A stretch of 64,000 bases of DNA from Brachypodius melanocephalos (GCA_013398615.1 VZSR01003798.1:7284258-7348257); one strand, 5' to 3'; positions 12,850 through 25,277 are shown, counted from the stretch's first letter. Numbers and translations are program-made. The notes: generated by a model not told the origin, from the sequence alone.

Positions 12850-13028
12850 GAAGTGGTGTTGCTCAGCTGACTGGGCACAGGGTTGAGTTTCAGGTGACCT
12901 GGGTACAACCCTTGGCTGTGCTGTGGGCCTGCATTCTGTGACGTTAAGGTCCTTGTCCCTCTCCCAGCCCATGTGTTTGTCTCATATTGTTACCTGTGGA
13001 AATTACTGAAGGTGATGGGGTTAAGAGT
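12850..13028 (+). mobile_element. Old tRNA-derived SINE remnant (MIR/AmnSINE-like), plus strand
   Basis: The order of blocks matches the MIR/AmnSINE body. A 'gctgggcacagg..tga' head comes first, then 'caggtgacctgggtacaacc' corresponding to the 'gagacctgggttc' B-box region. A 'ggctgtgctgtgggcct..ctgtgac' block is next, then a C/T-rich 'ccttgtccctctccc..tgt' section. The A/G-rich 'tgtggaaattactgaaggtgatgg' end corresponds to the 'tgtaaaatggggataat' tail. Divergence is high, consistent with an element fixed before the radiation of birds. Confidence 0.7.
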
Positions 13029-13029
13029 A

Positions 13030-14690
13030 AAACCAGCCATCAAATGAGGAGCTATTGGGGAGGAAAAGGAGGACTGAAAGTGGCTGCATTTCCTTCAGCT
13101 TTGCTGCTGTCCTTCCAGGTACTCAGTAGCATCCTCCAGGTTTGGGATGGGTACATTGGGCTAGGAATAGGCTGGGCAGGTTCCATAGATTCCTGGTGGT
13201 CCTGGCTATAAAGGAAGAGCCAAGCCCTTATCTGCAGGTCTGTTGGTAGGGCAGGTCTGATTTATTCACATAGGTGAGTTCAACTGCAAAGGCTTTGCAG
13301 CCAGGACTGTTTTCAATCTGGTGGCTGTGCCCAGAATAACAGGAGGAGGATGTCAGTGGGAGCCTCCAGAGCCACTGCAGTACAAATACTGATCAGTGCC
13401 TAAGAGATAATGTTTCCTGTCTCCAGCTTTTAAGAGAGCCTCATGGGCCAAGGGACTGGAAATCTTCCTCTCTGTTTTACTGGTTGCGGTCTCCAGTTCA
13501 GGCAGGTATAACAGGGAAGTGCCTGTTCACTGCTCCATCAGCTCTGGATGTTCTCCAGATGCCATTGAAGAGAACTGGTGGCTCCTGAGAAAGCAAATGT
13601 GCTCATGAAGGCTCGCTGGAGTGATTACTAGCTGTCCCACACCTTGGGAAGCCAGTGCTATCTGTGGCTCTGCCCTGATGAAACTAGGTACCGGCTGGAT
13701 AACAGCCAGGCCTGGGCCAAATGGCCGGGCAGAGCATGACAAGGGAGCCAGGAGGAAGGAAATTAAGTCAGCCCTGTGATCCACACCAGATGCACACTCA
13801 CACTTTGCTACAAGCTCGTTACCCTGATGTGCTGCCCTGGTCTGCAGCTACAGCTGCTGGGGGAGCTGCCAAACTTGGCATGGACCCAGCCCATTCCCAG
13901 AGGTCCCTTTTGGACCAGGGCAGCCCCTTCCCCAGGGCCCTGTGTGGAGCAGTGGTGGCTACATGAGTTACACAAAACTATCCTTGCACAGCCAGCCACA
14001 GCACGGTCTGGGAGCATGGTGATCCATAGGGACTGGTGTGATCCTGTCCAGGATCCCTTGTGTGGGCCTGATGGATGGCCAAGGCTGAAAATATTGGGTG
14101 AGTAGTGATCACAGAGAATATTTGCATTGTTTATCAGGCCATGAAAATCATGTGGTTTAAAAGATATATCCATGGAGTACAACCAGCAAGTAGTTGCTTA
14201 AGACAAGCCTGCTGCTGGGACAGGCAAATCACGGCCTCGGGACAAACTGGGAAGAAGATCCTGTTCCCAGTAGGTCTGCTGGCAGCACCCTGACTGTCCT
14301 GAACTCCTGCAGGACTGGGATGAGTGTGGTTCCAACGCCGGCGGCTGTGGCTGAGGAAGGAGGAGGCGAGCTCAGGGAGGCAGCTCCACAGGAGCTTCTG
14401 ACAGCAGGAGATGAGGTGAAAGAGTAGGAGCCTGGCCTTTTCATGGCTCAGTAGCACCGATTTGTTCAAAAAAGTAGCAGTTGGGAGGCGAGGGAGCAGA
14501 GCAGATACAGCTGTGGGGTAGGAGGCCAAAGGAGAAACAGGCAACACAAGGGAAGACCACTGCTAGGAGACACATTCAGCCAAGCCAGCTGCTCATAGTG
14601 TGTTTTGGGGTTTCTTAATTGATTTTTACACTAACAGACAAGCTGATTTTTTTTGGATGTTTCCTAGAACTGAGTCATTTCCTGGGGTGG
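13030..14690. other. Intergenic DNA without recognisable genes
   Basis: Frames at 13.5-14.5 kb overlap on both strands and show no conserved motifs. I see no repeat that I can name and no splice-flanked exon. Confidence 0.55.
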
Positions 14691-14695
14691 GGGGG

Positions 14696-14705
14696 NNNNN
14701 NNNNN
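14696..14705. other. Assembly gap (10 Ns) after a G-run
   Basis: Ten unknown bases directly follow a run of G (14687-14695 is almost entirely G). A fixed-size small gap at a homopolymer edge suggests that the true length is unknown and that sequencing or assembly failed on a G-rich tract. Any frame crossing it, such as an apparent one at 14600-14791, is meaningless. Confidence 0.98.
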
Positions 14706-16540
14706 GTAGCGTTTTTCTCAAAGCTTTAAAACAGAGTTTAAACGTTTGGATTGAGGATTCTTTCTTTGTTTGGTTATTCTTCTTTGACTGAGACAGTTAC
14801 ATTTTAAAAAGCATGAAAACCAAAGCCAGTGGTTGAGAACCCCTGATCCTGTGCCAGAGTTGCTCTTTGCTCAGATTGTCCATCCCAGGTAGCCCAAAGC
14901 AGTGTACAGGATGCAGGGTGAGACTGGCCAAAGTGGCTGAGCTCCAGACTGTCTTGTCATCATATTCACCCGCAGAGGCTGATGCTTTTCCCAGCTTCTG
15001 CACATGTCACTGGTGTTGGTGCCTGTCTGCTCCTCAGCACAGTGATCTTTCTTCTGGTTTACACATAAAAATGGACTGTTCTGGCAGCAGTTTCCAGTTC
15101 AGCCACATGCCTTTGCACTATAGTGGACATAGGGCAAAGCTGCCTAAAGGCACCAGAGGTTATCTGTTGACCTGGGGAAGCCTAGTGTGAAACAGTGGTG
15201 AGTCTGGATCTTTTTTTTTTGCCAGAAAGCTGCAAATACAATGTGTTAGTTAAATCTTAAATGGACATCTGCAATCAAGCTTATTTGATGGAGTTTAGAG
15301 CCTAATTAAAAATAATATTAAAATATAATGTGCTACCAGCCTCGGAGCAGTATGCATTGACAACTAAGGGATCCACTGGCTTTTGAAAACAAACAGGAGT
15401 TAACCACCTTGAAGGAGAAGTCACACCATCCAGGAAGTTCCAAGTACCAACTTCACTCTGTCCTATCTTGGCTGGGGACTGGGGACAGGAAACACACTGG
15501 CCAAGGTGAAGTGAACAGCAAAAACTTCCATTGACATCAGCGGGTCCTGGACTCATGGTGTTTTTTGTTTGTTTGGTGAGCATGTCCTATAGTACTTGGT
15601 TTCTGGAATGTTTTATGCGTAGTCTCTGGATGGAGAAGGAAGTAAACATACCCTTTCAGAGTTACTGCCTGTACATCACACAGCTGGCTGAAGAGGGACC
15701 ATTGCTCTTCGTTGAGCATTGGCGTAATTGAGCTGGAAACCAAACAGAGTCACTGCAGTTACCTCAGATCCAGAGAGGTTTATCTCACTGCACTGTTTAG
15801 CTGGTTATCCTCCCTAAATAGTGTGCAATGGAGCCAGAAGTGGGAGAAAAGAAAACTTTTAAAGCTGTGCTCAGTGAATACAGCAGGAAACCGCAGAAGA
15901 TAGGTTGAGACCATGCACCAACTTGATCCAACTCTGTCCTCAGTTCCTCATGTCTTTCTTTCATGGTGGTGATGCTTGCTAGGACCCTTAGCACCACATG
16001 ATGTGCAGTAACATCTGGAATTAAAGACTAGCCTGGAGCACTGACCCGTGGAAGTTGACAAGCACACGGTCAACAGCAGGCAATTGTAAAATACAGCCTG
16101 GCCCTTGAAAGCAGCTTGATTTCTTATCCTCAACAGATTGTATTAACCCATTCTTATCTAAACTGGTGAGAAGCAATGATTTAATGTTTTAAAACAAAAG
16201 GAAGCTAGAGAATACTGATGACCAATTTTCTCCAAACAACATCATGTAGGTCATCTTCCTCGTGCATTGTTTGTTTTGCTGATTAGCCTTTAGGTAGATA
16301 TTCATATATCAACTATTATTTTCCGCTGTGAATTGTGGTTTTCTGCCCGGCAGCATGTCCAGTTTCCAGGGTAATTGGGAAGCCAACTCCTTCCTAACTA
16401 CGCAAAAGATGAACTGTGTTTCCTGGAACTTTAATGTCTCTAATGTTAGTGGTTGAGTAATAGCCGGACACAACAGTGTCTTCTGAAAGGAAATATGCCA
16501 AGAGTTGCCGTTTAGAAGTGAATAAAACTTTTTTTTACTT
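14706..16540. other. Intergenic DNA without recognisable genes
   Basis: Only short open frames occur. No CpG island, known repeat or RNA gene is visible. Confidence 0.55.
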
Positions 16541-16545
16541 TTTTG

Positions 16546-16572
16546 AAAAAAAAAAAAAAAAAAAAAAAAAAA
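16546..16572 (+). repeat. Poly(A) run, 27 bases
   Basis: An uninterrupted run of 27 A follows a T-rich patch (16528-16544) and an upstream AATAAA (16521-16526). The layout superficially resembles a retrocopy tail, but no coding or repeat sequence is recognisable directly upstream, and no target-site duplication is evident. I treat it as a simple repeat. Confidence 0.9.
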
Positions 16573-17304
16573 GTGTTTTCAATTATTTGAAGCTGCAAAA
16601 CCAGCCCTTTTCAATCAAAGCATATCCTTCACAACAACAGGATGCATTGCTCTATTTAAGCAAGTAATAATATTGGTTTTAGTCACTGGACATGCGTCGC
16701 TTCCTGTTGGGAGGATTGCACAGAGAACTAATTTATTGTGTATCAGATCACTAATTCATTGTGTGTTTGGAGAATTTATACACAGAGTTGTTTTCTAATA
16801 CCATCTGTGTGTAAGAAAATACATCTTTGTAATAAGCTGATGTGATCTGTCTATTGGCTGTTCAACATAAACCAAAATTAAGTTAAGCAGCCTCTGAAGG
16901 ACTATGTTGCTCTGTTAGCATTAGCAAAACCATGAGTATTTGGGGTCTCAATGCTTCTGACTTACGGTCAGAAAAAATTAGTCACTAACTGCTGATTCTG
17001 GTAGTACAAGACCTTTCACCTAAAAACTCCCAGTTGCTTAAAAGGCAATTACTGGGAGCAATGGCAAAATTTTGCCCAAGGACTTCTTCATTTCCCCCTG
17101 CTAATGATCTGTTGGGATTCTGCATCTCCCAGAACATAAGCATAGCAAAGTAATTCTGATGTCTGTCATTGCTCCCTTACTTTTATTAACAGCGTATTTC
17201 ATGGTTAAATTCCCATCTTGTGGGGTTGGTTTCTCCATGTTAGGCTGTACTAATGAACTGAGAACAGATTCTGAGCTCTCACTCTTACAGGGGAAAAAGC
17301 CCAA

Positions 17305-17370
17305 GCTCGGCTGAAATTAATGGAGTTGGTCTGCACTGACCTGGCATAAGGAGGATCCTCATCTGCCTTC
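17305..17370 (+). mobile_element. Ancient amniote LINE 3'-end-like fragment
   Basis: The texture 'gctgaaattaatggagttggtctgcactgacctggcataagg' (quoted in part) matches, with heavy divergence, the 'tcaatggagttacactgatttacaccagctgaggatctgg' type of sequence found in old CR1/L3-related repeats of reptiles and birds. It is short and diverged, and the family is not certain. Confidence 0.4.
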
Positions 17371-17895
17371 AGGTAAATGCCCTGGGGCTTTTCTTTCAGC
17401 CGGGCAAGGCTGCTGACACTGTCCTGGAAGCAATTAACATTTCAATCATCTTTGAGTTTCAGCAGTTCCTGTCGGGGTGCTGAAGCAGGGACCGACAGGC
17501 AATGCCCCATGCCCCGACCTGAGAGGCCGTAATGAGATCCCAGCATTTCCCTGACAGTGGAGGACAGGCTGGATCTCTGCCCTGCACAGTCGGTGGATTC
17601 TGGGGAAGGAAATGCATATCAAAGCTGGTGACAACTCTTCTGTGTGCATACATAAATCAAGGTTTTGCTGTGCTTTTAAAGAATAATTTTTTTTTAATCT
17701 ATATGCCAGTGGAGGATTTTTTAATCAGAAAACTCTCAACATATGCAGATCCAGGCTTTCCTACATCATCTGAAGTCAGACTGAACATCTGTCAGCCCAG
17801 GCAATTGTTTTACCATTTTCCTGCTGAGCTATCTGCTGCTGGGAAGAGGAAGGGGGTGTTAAGCCCCCATCTAACCCCAAGGGCCCAGTTACCTT

Positions 17896-17960
17896 GTCAG
17901 TGTAAATCAGGACCCTCCTTTCAGTGCAGTGGGGTTAGAAATAAAATCCTGATCAGAAAG
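17896..17960 (+). mobile_element. Ancient amniote LINE 3'-end-like fragment
   Basis: The block 'gtcagtgtaaatcagga' followed by 'tcagtgcagtggggtta' resembles the 'ggtgtaaatcaggagtaac..attgacttcaatggagtta' motif of the same old CR1/L3-like family as the piece at 17305-17370. The two could be parts of one broken insertion separated by about 500 bp. Confidence 0.4.
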
Positions 17961-18914
17961 GACCATGCTGTCCCCAGTGCCAACAGCCCAGGGGAAACTG
18001 GGTCACACTAAAGAGTGATGGGGAAAAAAGAGGATTCAGGGAACCTTGTCATTGAACTTCACCTTTATCCTCTGGCCGCACGAATTGTGGTCCCTGAACA
18101 CTTCAGCTCAAGCTGTGTTTAGCTCCTTTATCACTTTATCCCTTTTCCATCCTGTTTGTTCCTTTGGCCAGTTCTTTCACTGTGGTTAATTGACCTGGTT
18201 TCACTGATTTCTGTGAAGACTGGCCAAGCTTCCCAAGCTGGAGAAGTGGGTCACCGTCCATCATGTACACTGAGGCTTCCACGGGAGGTTACCTCAACTC
18301 TCTCTTAACAGAGGAGCCTTTTTTGCTGACGTGTGAAGCTGCATTTCCACCCCAATTTCACCAGATTTAGGATTGGTTTCTGAAGGAGGAGCACCTGGGA
18401 GGTGGTGTGAGGAAAAGGAGGGTCTGGTGACTTAACATCTGTGTGAATCTTGCTTATGTTGGTTCAAATAAATTTAACTTGATATTTACTCTGTTTGAGA
18501 AACTTCAGACAGAAAAAAACCCAACAGATTGTAATTCCCCAATGAGGGCTTTATTGCCAAATGGATGCACTGCATCAAGCATTACAAGAAACAAATTTAT
18601 CCAAGAGGGAGAAGTAATCCTTCTGTTAGAAATTACTGCAAACAAAACTGCAAATGTTGCCATCACTGTTGAAATCTGAACCATGGGAGTGGGATTCCAT
18701 GCCTCAAAAAATTGCATTTTGGCCCAAAGTGGGAGGCAGAAAGCTTTCTCTTCAAAAACTCAGAAATTACAGAAGCCAGAGGATCTACCCTTTAAACACT
18801 CTTTCTTTTTAGATCAGACTACATTTATACTTGAACTAGTATTTACTAAGTTAAAGTAAGTTCTAGAAGAACACAGTGCAGAAAAACAGGAAAGTTGCTT
18901 AGCTGGATGTGGAC

Positions 18915-18985
18915 AGTTTTATTCATGTCAGTGGAAGTACTGAACTGTTTCAAGTTAAGCACCAGATTAAGTACTTAATCAGAGT
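18915..18985 (+). mobile_element. Ancient amniote LINE 3'-end-like fragment
   Basis: The piece shows the 'tcagtggaagtact' then 'caagttaagcacc..ttaagtactt' succession, typical of the 'tcaatgggactactcac..aaagttaagcac..cttaagtgctt' signature of old CR1/L3-like repeats in sauropsids. Divergence is high. Confidence 0.45.
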
Positions 18986-18989
18986 TAAA

Positions 18990-21280
18990 ATTCATCCAAT
19001 TTCTGTAGGAAAGAAAGCAATCCCATTTCAGTGCAACCAAAGCACTGCATTGTATCAGTTTCCCTTTTGAAATATAGACAGTTATTGCAATTTGTGAATA
19101 CAGACACCTCCCCGGCTGAATCACCAAAATGCCTGGAAATGAACAACAGCATTCAGGTAGTGATAGCTGCTGTAAAACCAAGGAACCTGACTTCACCCAA
19201 GTACTCTGCAATCCTAGTGTGATGCTACTCCCTGGAGTACAGTTCCAAGTGTTTTTCTTAATATAGTGTGAATGACTCACACAAAAGGGTTTTTCCTCTG
19301 TTCTCCCTGAGTGACCGATGTGCAGGAAGAGGAAAATGCTGCGTTTCACAAGGGAAGTTTTCCCATATCTTACTGAACTTGTCAGGCCTTCCTCCTGCTT
19401 TCCAGCTCTGCAACACTTGTTCTCCAAACCAAGAATGGCCTTGGTCAGACGGAAAAGATATGGTGCAGAGCAGATACACAGGACAATGAGCCGGTCTTAG
19501 ACCATCTCCTGACAGTGCCTTCACTGCAGAAATCATTTCAGAGCCGACACGAGGCTGGTCTAGGCTGTTGTCATTGAAAGCCTTGCTGATGTGAATCAGG
19601 CTGAGAGCTGTGGGAAGGAAGGGTCACCTCTTGATAACCAGTGCACAAAGATCTGTCAGCCTGGTCACAGCTCTGAGGGTTGTGAGGCACCATCTCTTAT
19701 GGCATTTGTGGAATCCGTCTTTATTGCCTGCTGACAGACACGAGCACCAAACTCCCTTTTAATACTGAACAAAGTGAAAGTGAGATATTCGGATACCTGC
19801 AGTCTTGGGAGAACAAGGAACATGTGCTTAGCTATAGGATGGTGCTCATCAAATTGTGACTGTCACAGAATTGTTCTAATTACACCATCAATCCATATAG
19901 GATTAATACACGAAAGTCCAGGCAGGGAAACATATGCTTTGGGGGTTTTATCTTCAGCACAAGCCTCTAATCTTTCCTCAGGAAATTACCATGTATTTTA
20001 TCAGTACCTTGGTGTTAATTTTTAAAACCTAAAGATTTAGCTGAAAGGAACTGACCATCTACCATTTTTTCTTTCTTATAAATGCAGTTGTTGTTACCTC
20101 ATTAACTATTTATCATCCTAGCAGGTTCTTGCAATGAGCTGAGCTTGGCAGAACCACCAGGGTTTTAACCCTGAAGGAAAATGTCATAGTGCTCTGTTAT
20201 CTGATACATTTTGTTTAGCAGAGATTTAAAAGCAGCAGTAACAGAACTATAATAAGATATATTTGGCAAGAAGATACAAAATAACTATTAAGCCGGTTTA
20301 CATCTGTTTCCTTTTTCATTCATTTTTCCTTCACTAATTACATTCTTAACATCAATCTGCTATCACAGTAACTTGGATTATTCTCTTTTTGGATCTAGCC
20401 TCCACGTCACTGTCACTGGATTACATTACTGCTGTTTCACCAGTAAGTAATGAGTCTCTTTGTACTTACATACCCGGACTCCTGTAGTCAAAGTGATTAG
20501 CAGCACATTTCTTTAAACACCCCTGTCAGACAAATGTATGAAGAACAATGAGGCTTGTTCTGTATTGCCAGCCCTCACATGTGTACAGTCTGATAATCAA
20601 ATATAAAACAGTGTGAGATTTTGGAAGATGGGGGACAAATCCGTGGAAAGCTTTATATACGTCAAAAAACCCTCTCTTTTGAGTAAGCACATATGTTCTG
20701 AAGTACCCCATATATATCAGCAGATGTTGTGTCACAGGTTCAGCAATAAAAAGGAAAACAGTTACTTTTTCATCAGATGGCAAATAGTTTTTACAGGTTT
20801 TATTTGTTTATTTTCAGGTACTGTGAGTCAAAAAGAAAATAAATGTTTATTCTCATTGGAGAAATGTGAGATTTGCTCCTGCCTCTCATGTTTCAAAGCT
20901 CAGGAGCAGAGGGCTGGCTCATAGGATACGGGTTGGGCTAAGGCTGGCACTTTGCCCCACAGCAGTTGCCCACCCATGAGAGCATAAGGGGCTCCCAGGG
21001 AAACCTTCTCAGTCATCCTGGCTGGCCAACAGCCATGGCAGCATTTGTCCTCTGTAGACAAGAGGGGGTCTGAAAATAAGAATATTAAGTGCTTTCTAAA
21101 AGGGCTGGGCTGACCTGACCAAGGCTCTGTGCTCAGCACTGTGTTTGTTTGCAGCTCTGCAGGTGCTGATTGTGTTGATTGTGTTAGAAGTGGGTAACTG
21201 CAACCTGATAAGTACAACTGTCATGGTCTGTGTGTTGGTAGGAACAATCAATTGCAAAGAAATGAAGTTAAGAGCCAACA
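18990..21280. other. Intergenic DNA; AT-rich, complex segment at about 20.04-20.52 kb
   Basis: No gene is recognisable. The 20.04-20.52 kb part is AT-rich, free of simple repeats and transposon texture, and full of homeodomain-like cores (ATTA, TAAT). This texture is common in conserved non-coding enhancers, but conservation cannot be judged from one sequence. Confidence 0.4.
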
Positions 21281-21284
21281 GACC

Positions 21285-21600
21285 AAGCAGGAGTTAGCTG
21301 AGAAAATATGGGAGACAGAGAACCGCAGGCTCAATGGGAACCAGCAGTGTCATGCAGCTCTTAAAAAATAAAAAAAAAAAAAAAAAAAAATAGGCTAACA
21401 TCATATTTGGGTAGATCAGTGAAAGTGCATTCTACAAGCTATGAACTCATCCTGCTATTCCTCTCACCATGAGTAAGGCCACAGTTGGGTACCATATCCA
21501 GCCTGCAGCATTTGGGAATAGTTGTGGGTCAGTTTGAGAGAGATGAAGAATGAGAATGACTCAGAAACTGAGGAAGCAAAAAGTAGAAGGAACTCCAATA
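21285..21600 (+). mobile_element. CR1 LINE fragment (internal ORF2 region), old and decayed
   Basis: The segment follows the CR1 ORF2 3'-half order. It runs 'ctcaatgggaaccagcagtgt', an A-run, 'aggctaacatcat', then 'ctattcctctcaccatgag' and 'ggtaccatatccagcctgcagcatttggg', equivalent to the CR1 'tactgtgttcagttttgggc' block. Many substitutions and a poly(A) expansion interrupt it, so no reverse-transcriptase frame survives. It is in the plus orientation. Confidence 0.7.
21370..21390 (+). repeat. Poly(A) run inside the CR1 fragment
   Basis: A run of 21 A sits where CR1 normally reads 'gccaagaaggccaac'. It probably arose by expansion of an A-rich codon stretch within the decayed element. Confidence 0.85.
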
Positions 21601-24600
21601 ATCTGAAGAAATGACAGAATAGAGGCAACAATAAATACATAAATAACTGCAGTAAAGAGGAAAATAAATTGTTCTTAAGGTTGATTGTAGGAAAAGTTGT
21701 GGTGGGCTTCTGTGCTTGGATATAATTGCACTGCTTTTTTAGACATTAGGGAGCAAACATAGAAGACTTCTTTAGAAAATTTCCCCTAGACTATGAACAT
21801 CAGTGTCTGACCTTTTGGAAACCACAGTGACTAAAAGGCAATGTGGAGGAATTGGGTTTGTCCACAAAATGACTCTGAGACAGCACAGAGGACTCTCAGC
21901 TCACTGTCTCTTCTTCTGTTCTCAGAATTTGTCCTTAAGCTAAAAGGAACAATACTTGGTTTTAAGTAATGGTAATAGATGTAGGGAGTTGGTGACGACT
22001 GAAGCCAGAATGTGTCATTTCTGCTGCCTCCTACCACTCTTTTCAAAGAGAGGAGCATCTCTGCTCATCTGTCTCTAACCCTGCTTCTTCCACTGGCCCA
22101 GCGTGCCCAATCCACTCAGCCAGTGCTGCATGTGGTGTATACACTGGTTTACTGCAGCAGTTTTGGTAACTTCACCTCTTCCCTCCAGATACATTGTGAC
22201 AGAGTAAATGTTCAAAGATTTCCTTTCAGAACATTTGCTTTCTGAACATCAGGGTGGAGAAGTCCAGATGAGATCAAGCAAAATCAAAGATCACGCTTGG
22301 GACAGGCAGCAGTTCTTGATGCTGTGCTGTTGTTTTCATAGGAGGCAAAGAACATCTAGTGACCAGCAGTACCACCAAAGAGGGAATATATAACGCAGTT
22401 CAGTTTTCTGCTTCCTCATGCACTGATAAAAGCATGTTAACAACAGGATTTATCCAGGATTTCTAGGGGAGATAAGAACTTAAAGAGAAGGAAGGGAGGA
22501 GTAGGTAATGCTTGAGAGTTGGGCTGTCTGGTTTTCAGTCTCAAATGCATGTTGCAGGTGAAAACATGTGATCTGCTTTTCAAATTTACATCTCTCAGGG
22601 AGTCGAGGGATGGTCTCAGGCTAATTGGTTTTTTTGTTTGTATAATTTCAGAAAACCAAGTTTAAGTGATGTTGAAAAGGGAAAAAAAAATCAATAGATC
22701 TCCATGGATTTAAAATAATCACCATTGGACCTTCTGTGCTTGTGCTTTTTAAAAATTAAATTCAAGCTGTTTATCATAGGTTTATTCCAGCTGAAGAATA
22801 TGGTTCAGACTTTGGATGTGAAGATTGACACGCAGTTGGAAGAGCCCACATGCTTCAAGAATGCATTACTGATTCCTGACACACATTGGCATGCAGAAGC
22901 CAAAATATGCCTTTCTTTTTTAATTACATGACCAGTACTCATGAATGGGAGGCTGAACTCCATCTCCATTGACCTTGAAAGTGCCTTGGAGGTTTATGAT
23001 GAAGTGAAGCATATGTTTTCTGATGATTTCTGGAAAGTGGGAAAACACAAAAATCAGTTGGTCTAGTTTTAGTTTTTTTCAGAGAACAGTGTGATACACC
23101 ATCAGAACTCCCACATTATTGCAGGAGAATCTGGCAGTTTTCCACTTCAGTTTCTGTAACATACAAGGGATTTGGCAGTTGTATGCAAATGCTCATGACA
23201 GGATTTCATATATGACAGCCTCAGCCCTGAATAACTGGACATGGATGAACCATGTGAACAATATTCTGGCTCTTGCTGATAAATCAGATTATCTTAATAG
23301 ATGAATTATTGTAGTGAATGAAATGTATGTCTGTGCCTCATTAATGACTCTGTAGTGCTGTAAACATACACAAATTGACTTTTCATTGATAGCTTGATTA
23401 TGGGTCTGGCCACAGTGGCACAAAGATCTGTCTCTGTCCAGATTTTTTTGAGCAGTACTGCCCATTTGAAAAGGCTGGGTGAGCATTCTGGATATATCAG
23501 CAAACGAAAAATTCTCACCATGACATAGGCTGGAAAAATGTTGGACAAGGACAAGCATGCAAAGAGAAATACATCTCTGTGAAAGTGCTCAGTGGGAGCA
23601 ATTTGTCTTTCTCCCCAAATATTAGGTGATTGCAAGGTAGGTGGATAAAGTGGATTTGATATGGTTTCCTACAATTAGTATTCTTTTCCCTCCCCTGCTC
23701 CCAGTTTTCTATTGTCTTTTTCTTTTTTCCCTCTCTCTCTCATGAACTGTCTTTGTATCCATGTCTTACTGTTTTTCACACTTCTATTCCCTAAGGGTTT
23801 CACTATGCAGATTTATAACCCCTTTCATTTCCCAGGATACTGCTTACATACAGAGGGTGAAAATCAGTCTTTTCCTGCCAGGTTATGTGGCCACCCTCCC
23901 TGCCACTCCTGAATGACGCCAGACTTCTATTCCCTTGAGGACTAGACTAGACTGGGATTTATTGAACCCTTAGCCCCCTGCTTGAATGATATGTGGCCTC
24001 AAGCAGCAGGCACTAAGGTGAATGCACACTGTTTCTTTGTAAAGGCACAGTAAACCACTACAGAGTGCACTGCCCCAGGCATTCCTAAACTATCTTGTCC
24101 TGTGTCAGCAAGATGCCTTAAAGAGCTCTCTATAGAGCTTTCATTGCTCCATTCTCCCTCTGTTCCCACCCTGTGCATTTCAATACAGTATGGAAAAGAT
24201 TTCATCCTTAATTGAAATTCCTTTCATCAGCCTAGATATAGCCTGAACAAAGATACTGACAAGAAAAAGCAGTCAAGAACATATCTTTAAAATGTCAATT
24301 TGTCAGTGACAGGCATAAAGTGCAGTCACTGCAAATCAAGACTCTAAACCCTCATTGTATATTGTCACATAGCTGCCACTTCACCCTCCCCCCACCATCC
24401 CTCCTGTAAGTTTTCATGCTTGTACATCTTTGTTTTCCTTTCCACATTCTTCTCATACTGTATTCATAGCAAATCTGAGGATAGCTGAGTCTTGACTAAA
24501 ACCCTGCAGACCTAGAAGAAAGCTGTTTTAAACCCTGAAGAGTGTCATTTGTCTTGGACTCATACTTCCGAAGAAATTGATCATTCAAGCTCCCTGAGTT

Positions 24601-24890
24601 TTCTATTTTTCCTTTTATTTTATTCATTTTGGTAAAGTAATTGATACATTTTTGTCCATATAGACCTGTAAGTTTAATGCTACATGGGTTTATGTGGCAG
24701 AAAATTGCAACAGTCTTGCTCAGCTGCAGAAAGAGAAATAAGTAATCCAAGTTCTTTCCGCTGGCACAATGTAGGGAAGGATACACCCAACAGAAAAAAC
24801 ATAAGTATGGGCCATCTACCATGGCTGTATTTATCTTGCTTACCCTGGGTGATTAATTTAGGTGTTATATCTTCAAGTTTTGACTATACA
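21601..24890. other. Intergenic DNA without recognisable genes
   Basis: AT-rich, with short open frames only. A small CT-repeat lies near 23731-23740. I see no conserved exon, RNA gene or nameable repeat. Confidence 0.55.
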
Positions 24891-24892
24891 GA

Positions 24893-25277
24893 GACCAGAG
24901 CCTGGAGAAAAGGAGGCTCAGGGGAGATCTTATTGTTCTCTACAGCTATCTGACAGGAGGTTGTAGCCAGGTGGGGTTTGGCCTCTTCTTCCAACTAACA
25001 AGTGATGGGACAAGAGGAAATGGCCTCAAGTTGTGCTAGGAGAGGTTCAGATTGGATATTAGAAAAAATATATTTGCTGGGGTTGAGTTGTCAAGCACTT
25101 GGACAGACTGCCGAGGGAAGTGGTTCAGTCCCATCCTTGCAGGTATTTAGAAGATATGTAGACATGGCATTAAGGGACATGTTTTAGGGATGGACTTGGC
25201 AGTCCTGGGTTAATGGTTGGACTGTGTGATCTTAGAGGTCTTTTCAAGACTTTAAATGACTCTCTGATTCTGTGATC
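24893..25277 (+). mobile_element. CR1 LINE, 3' end (about 385 bp), plus strand
   Basis: This is a clear avian CR1 tail. It begins 'ctggagaaaaggaggctcag', continues through 'acaggaggttgtagccaggt' and 'gaggaaatggcctcaagttg', and ends 'ggttggactgtgtgatctta' and 'gactctctgattctgtgatc'. The terminal ATTCTGTG-type repeats without a poly(A) tail are the CR1 hallmark. It is 5'-truncated, as most CR1 insertions are, and encodes only a disrupted C-terminal scrap of the reverse transcriptase. Confidence 0.95.

Noticed and set aside
16521..16572. AATAAA followed by a long A-run, like a processed retrocopy tail
   Set aside because: No coding or repeat sequence is recognisable directly upstream, and no flanking duplication is visible.
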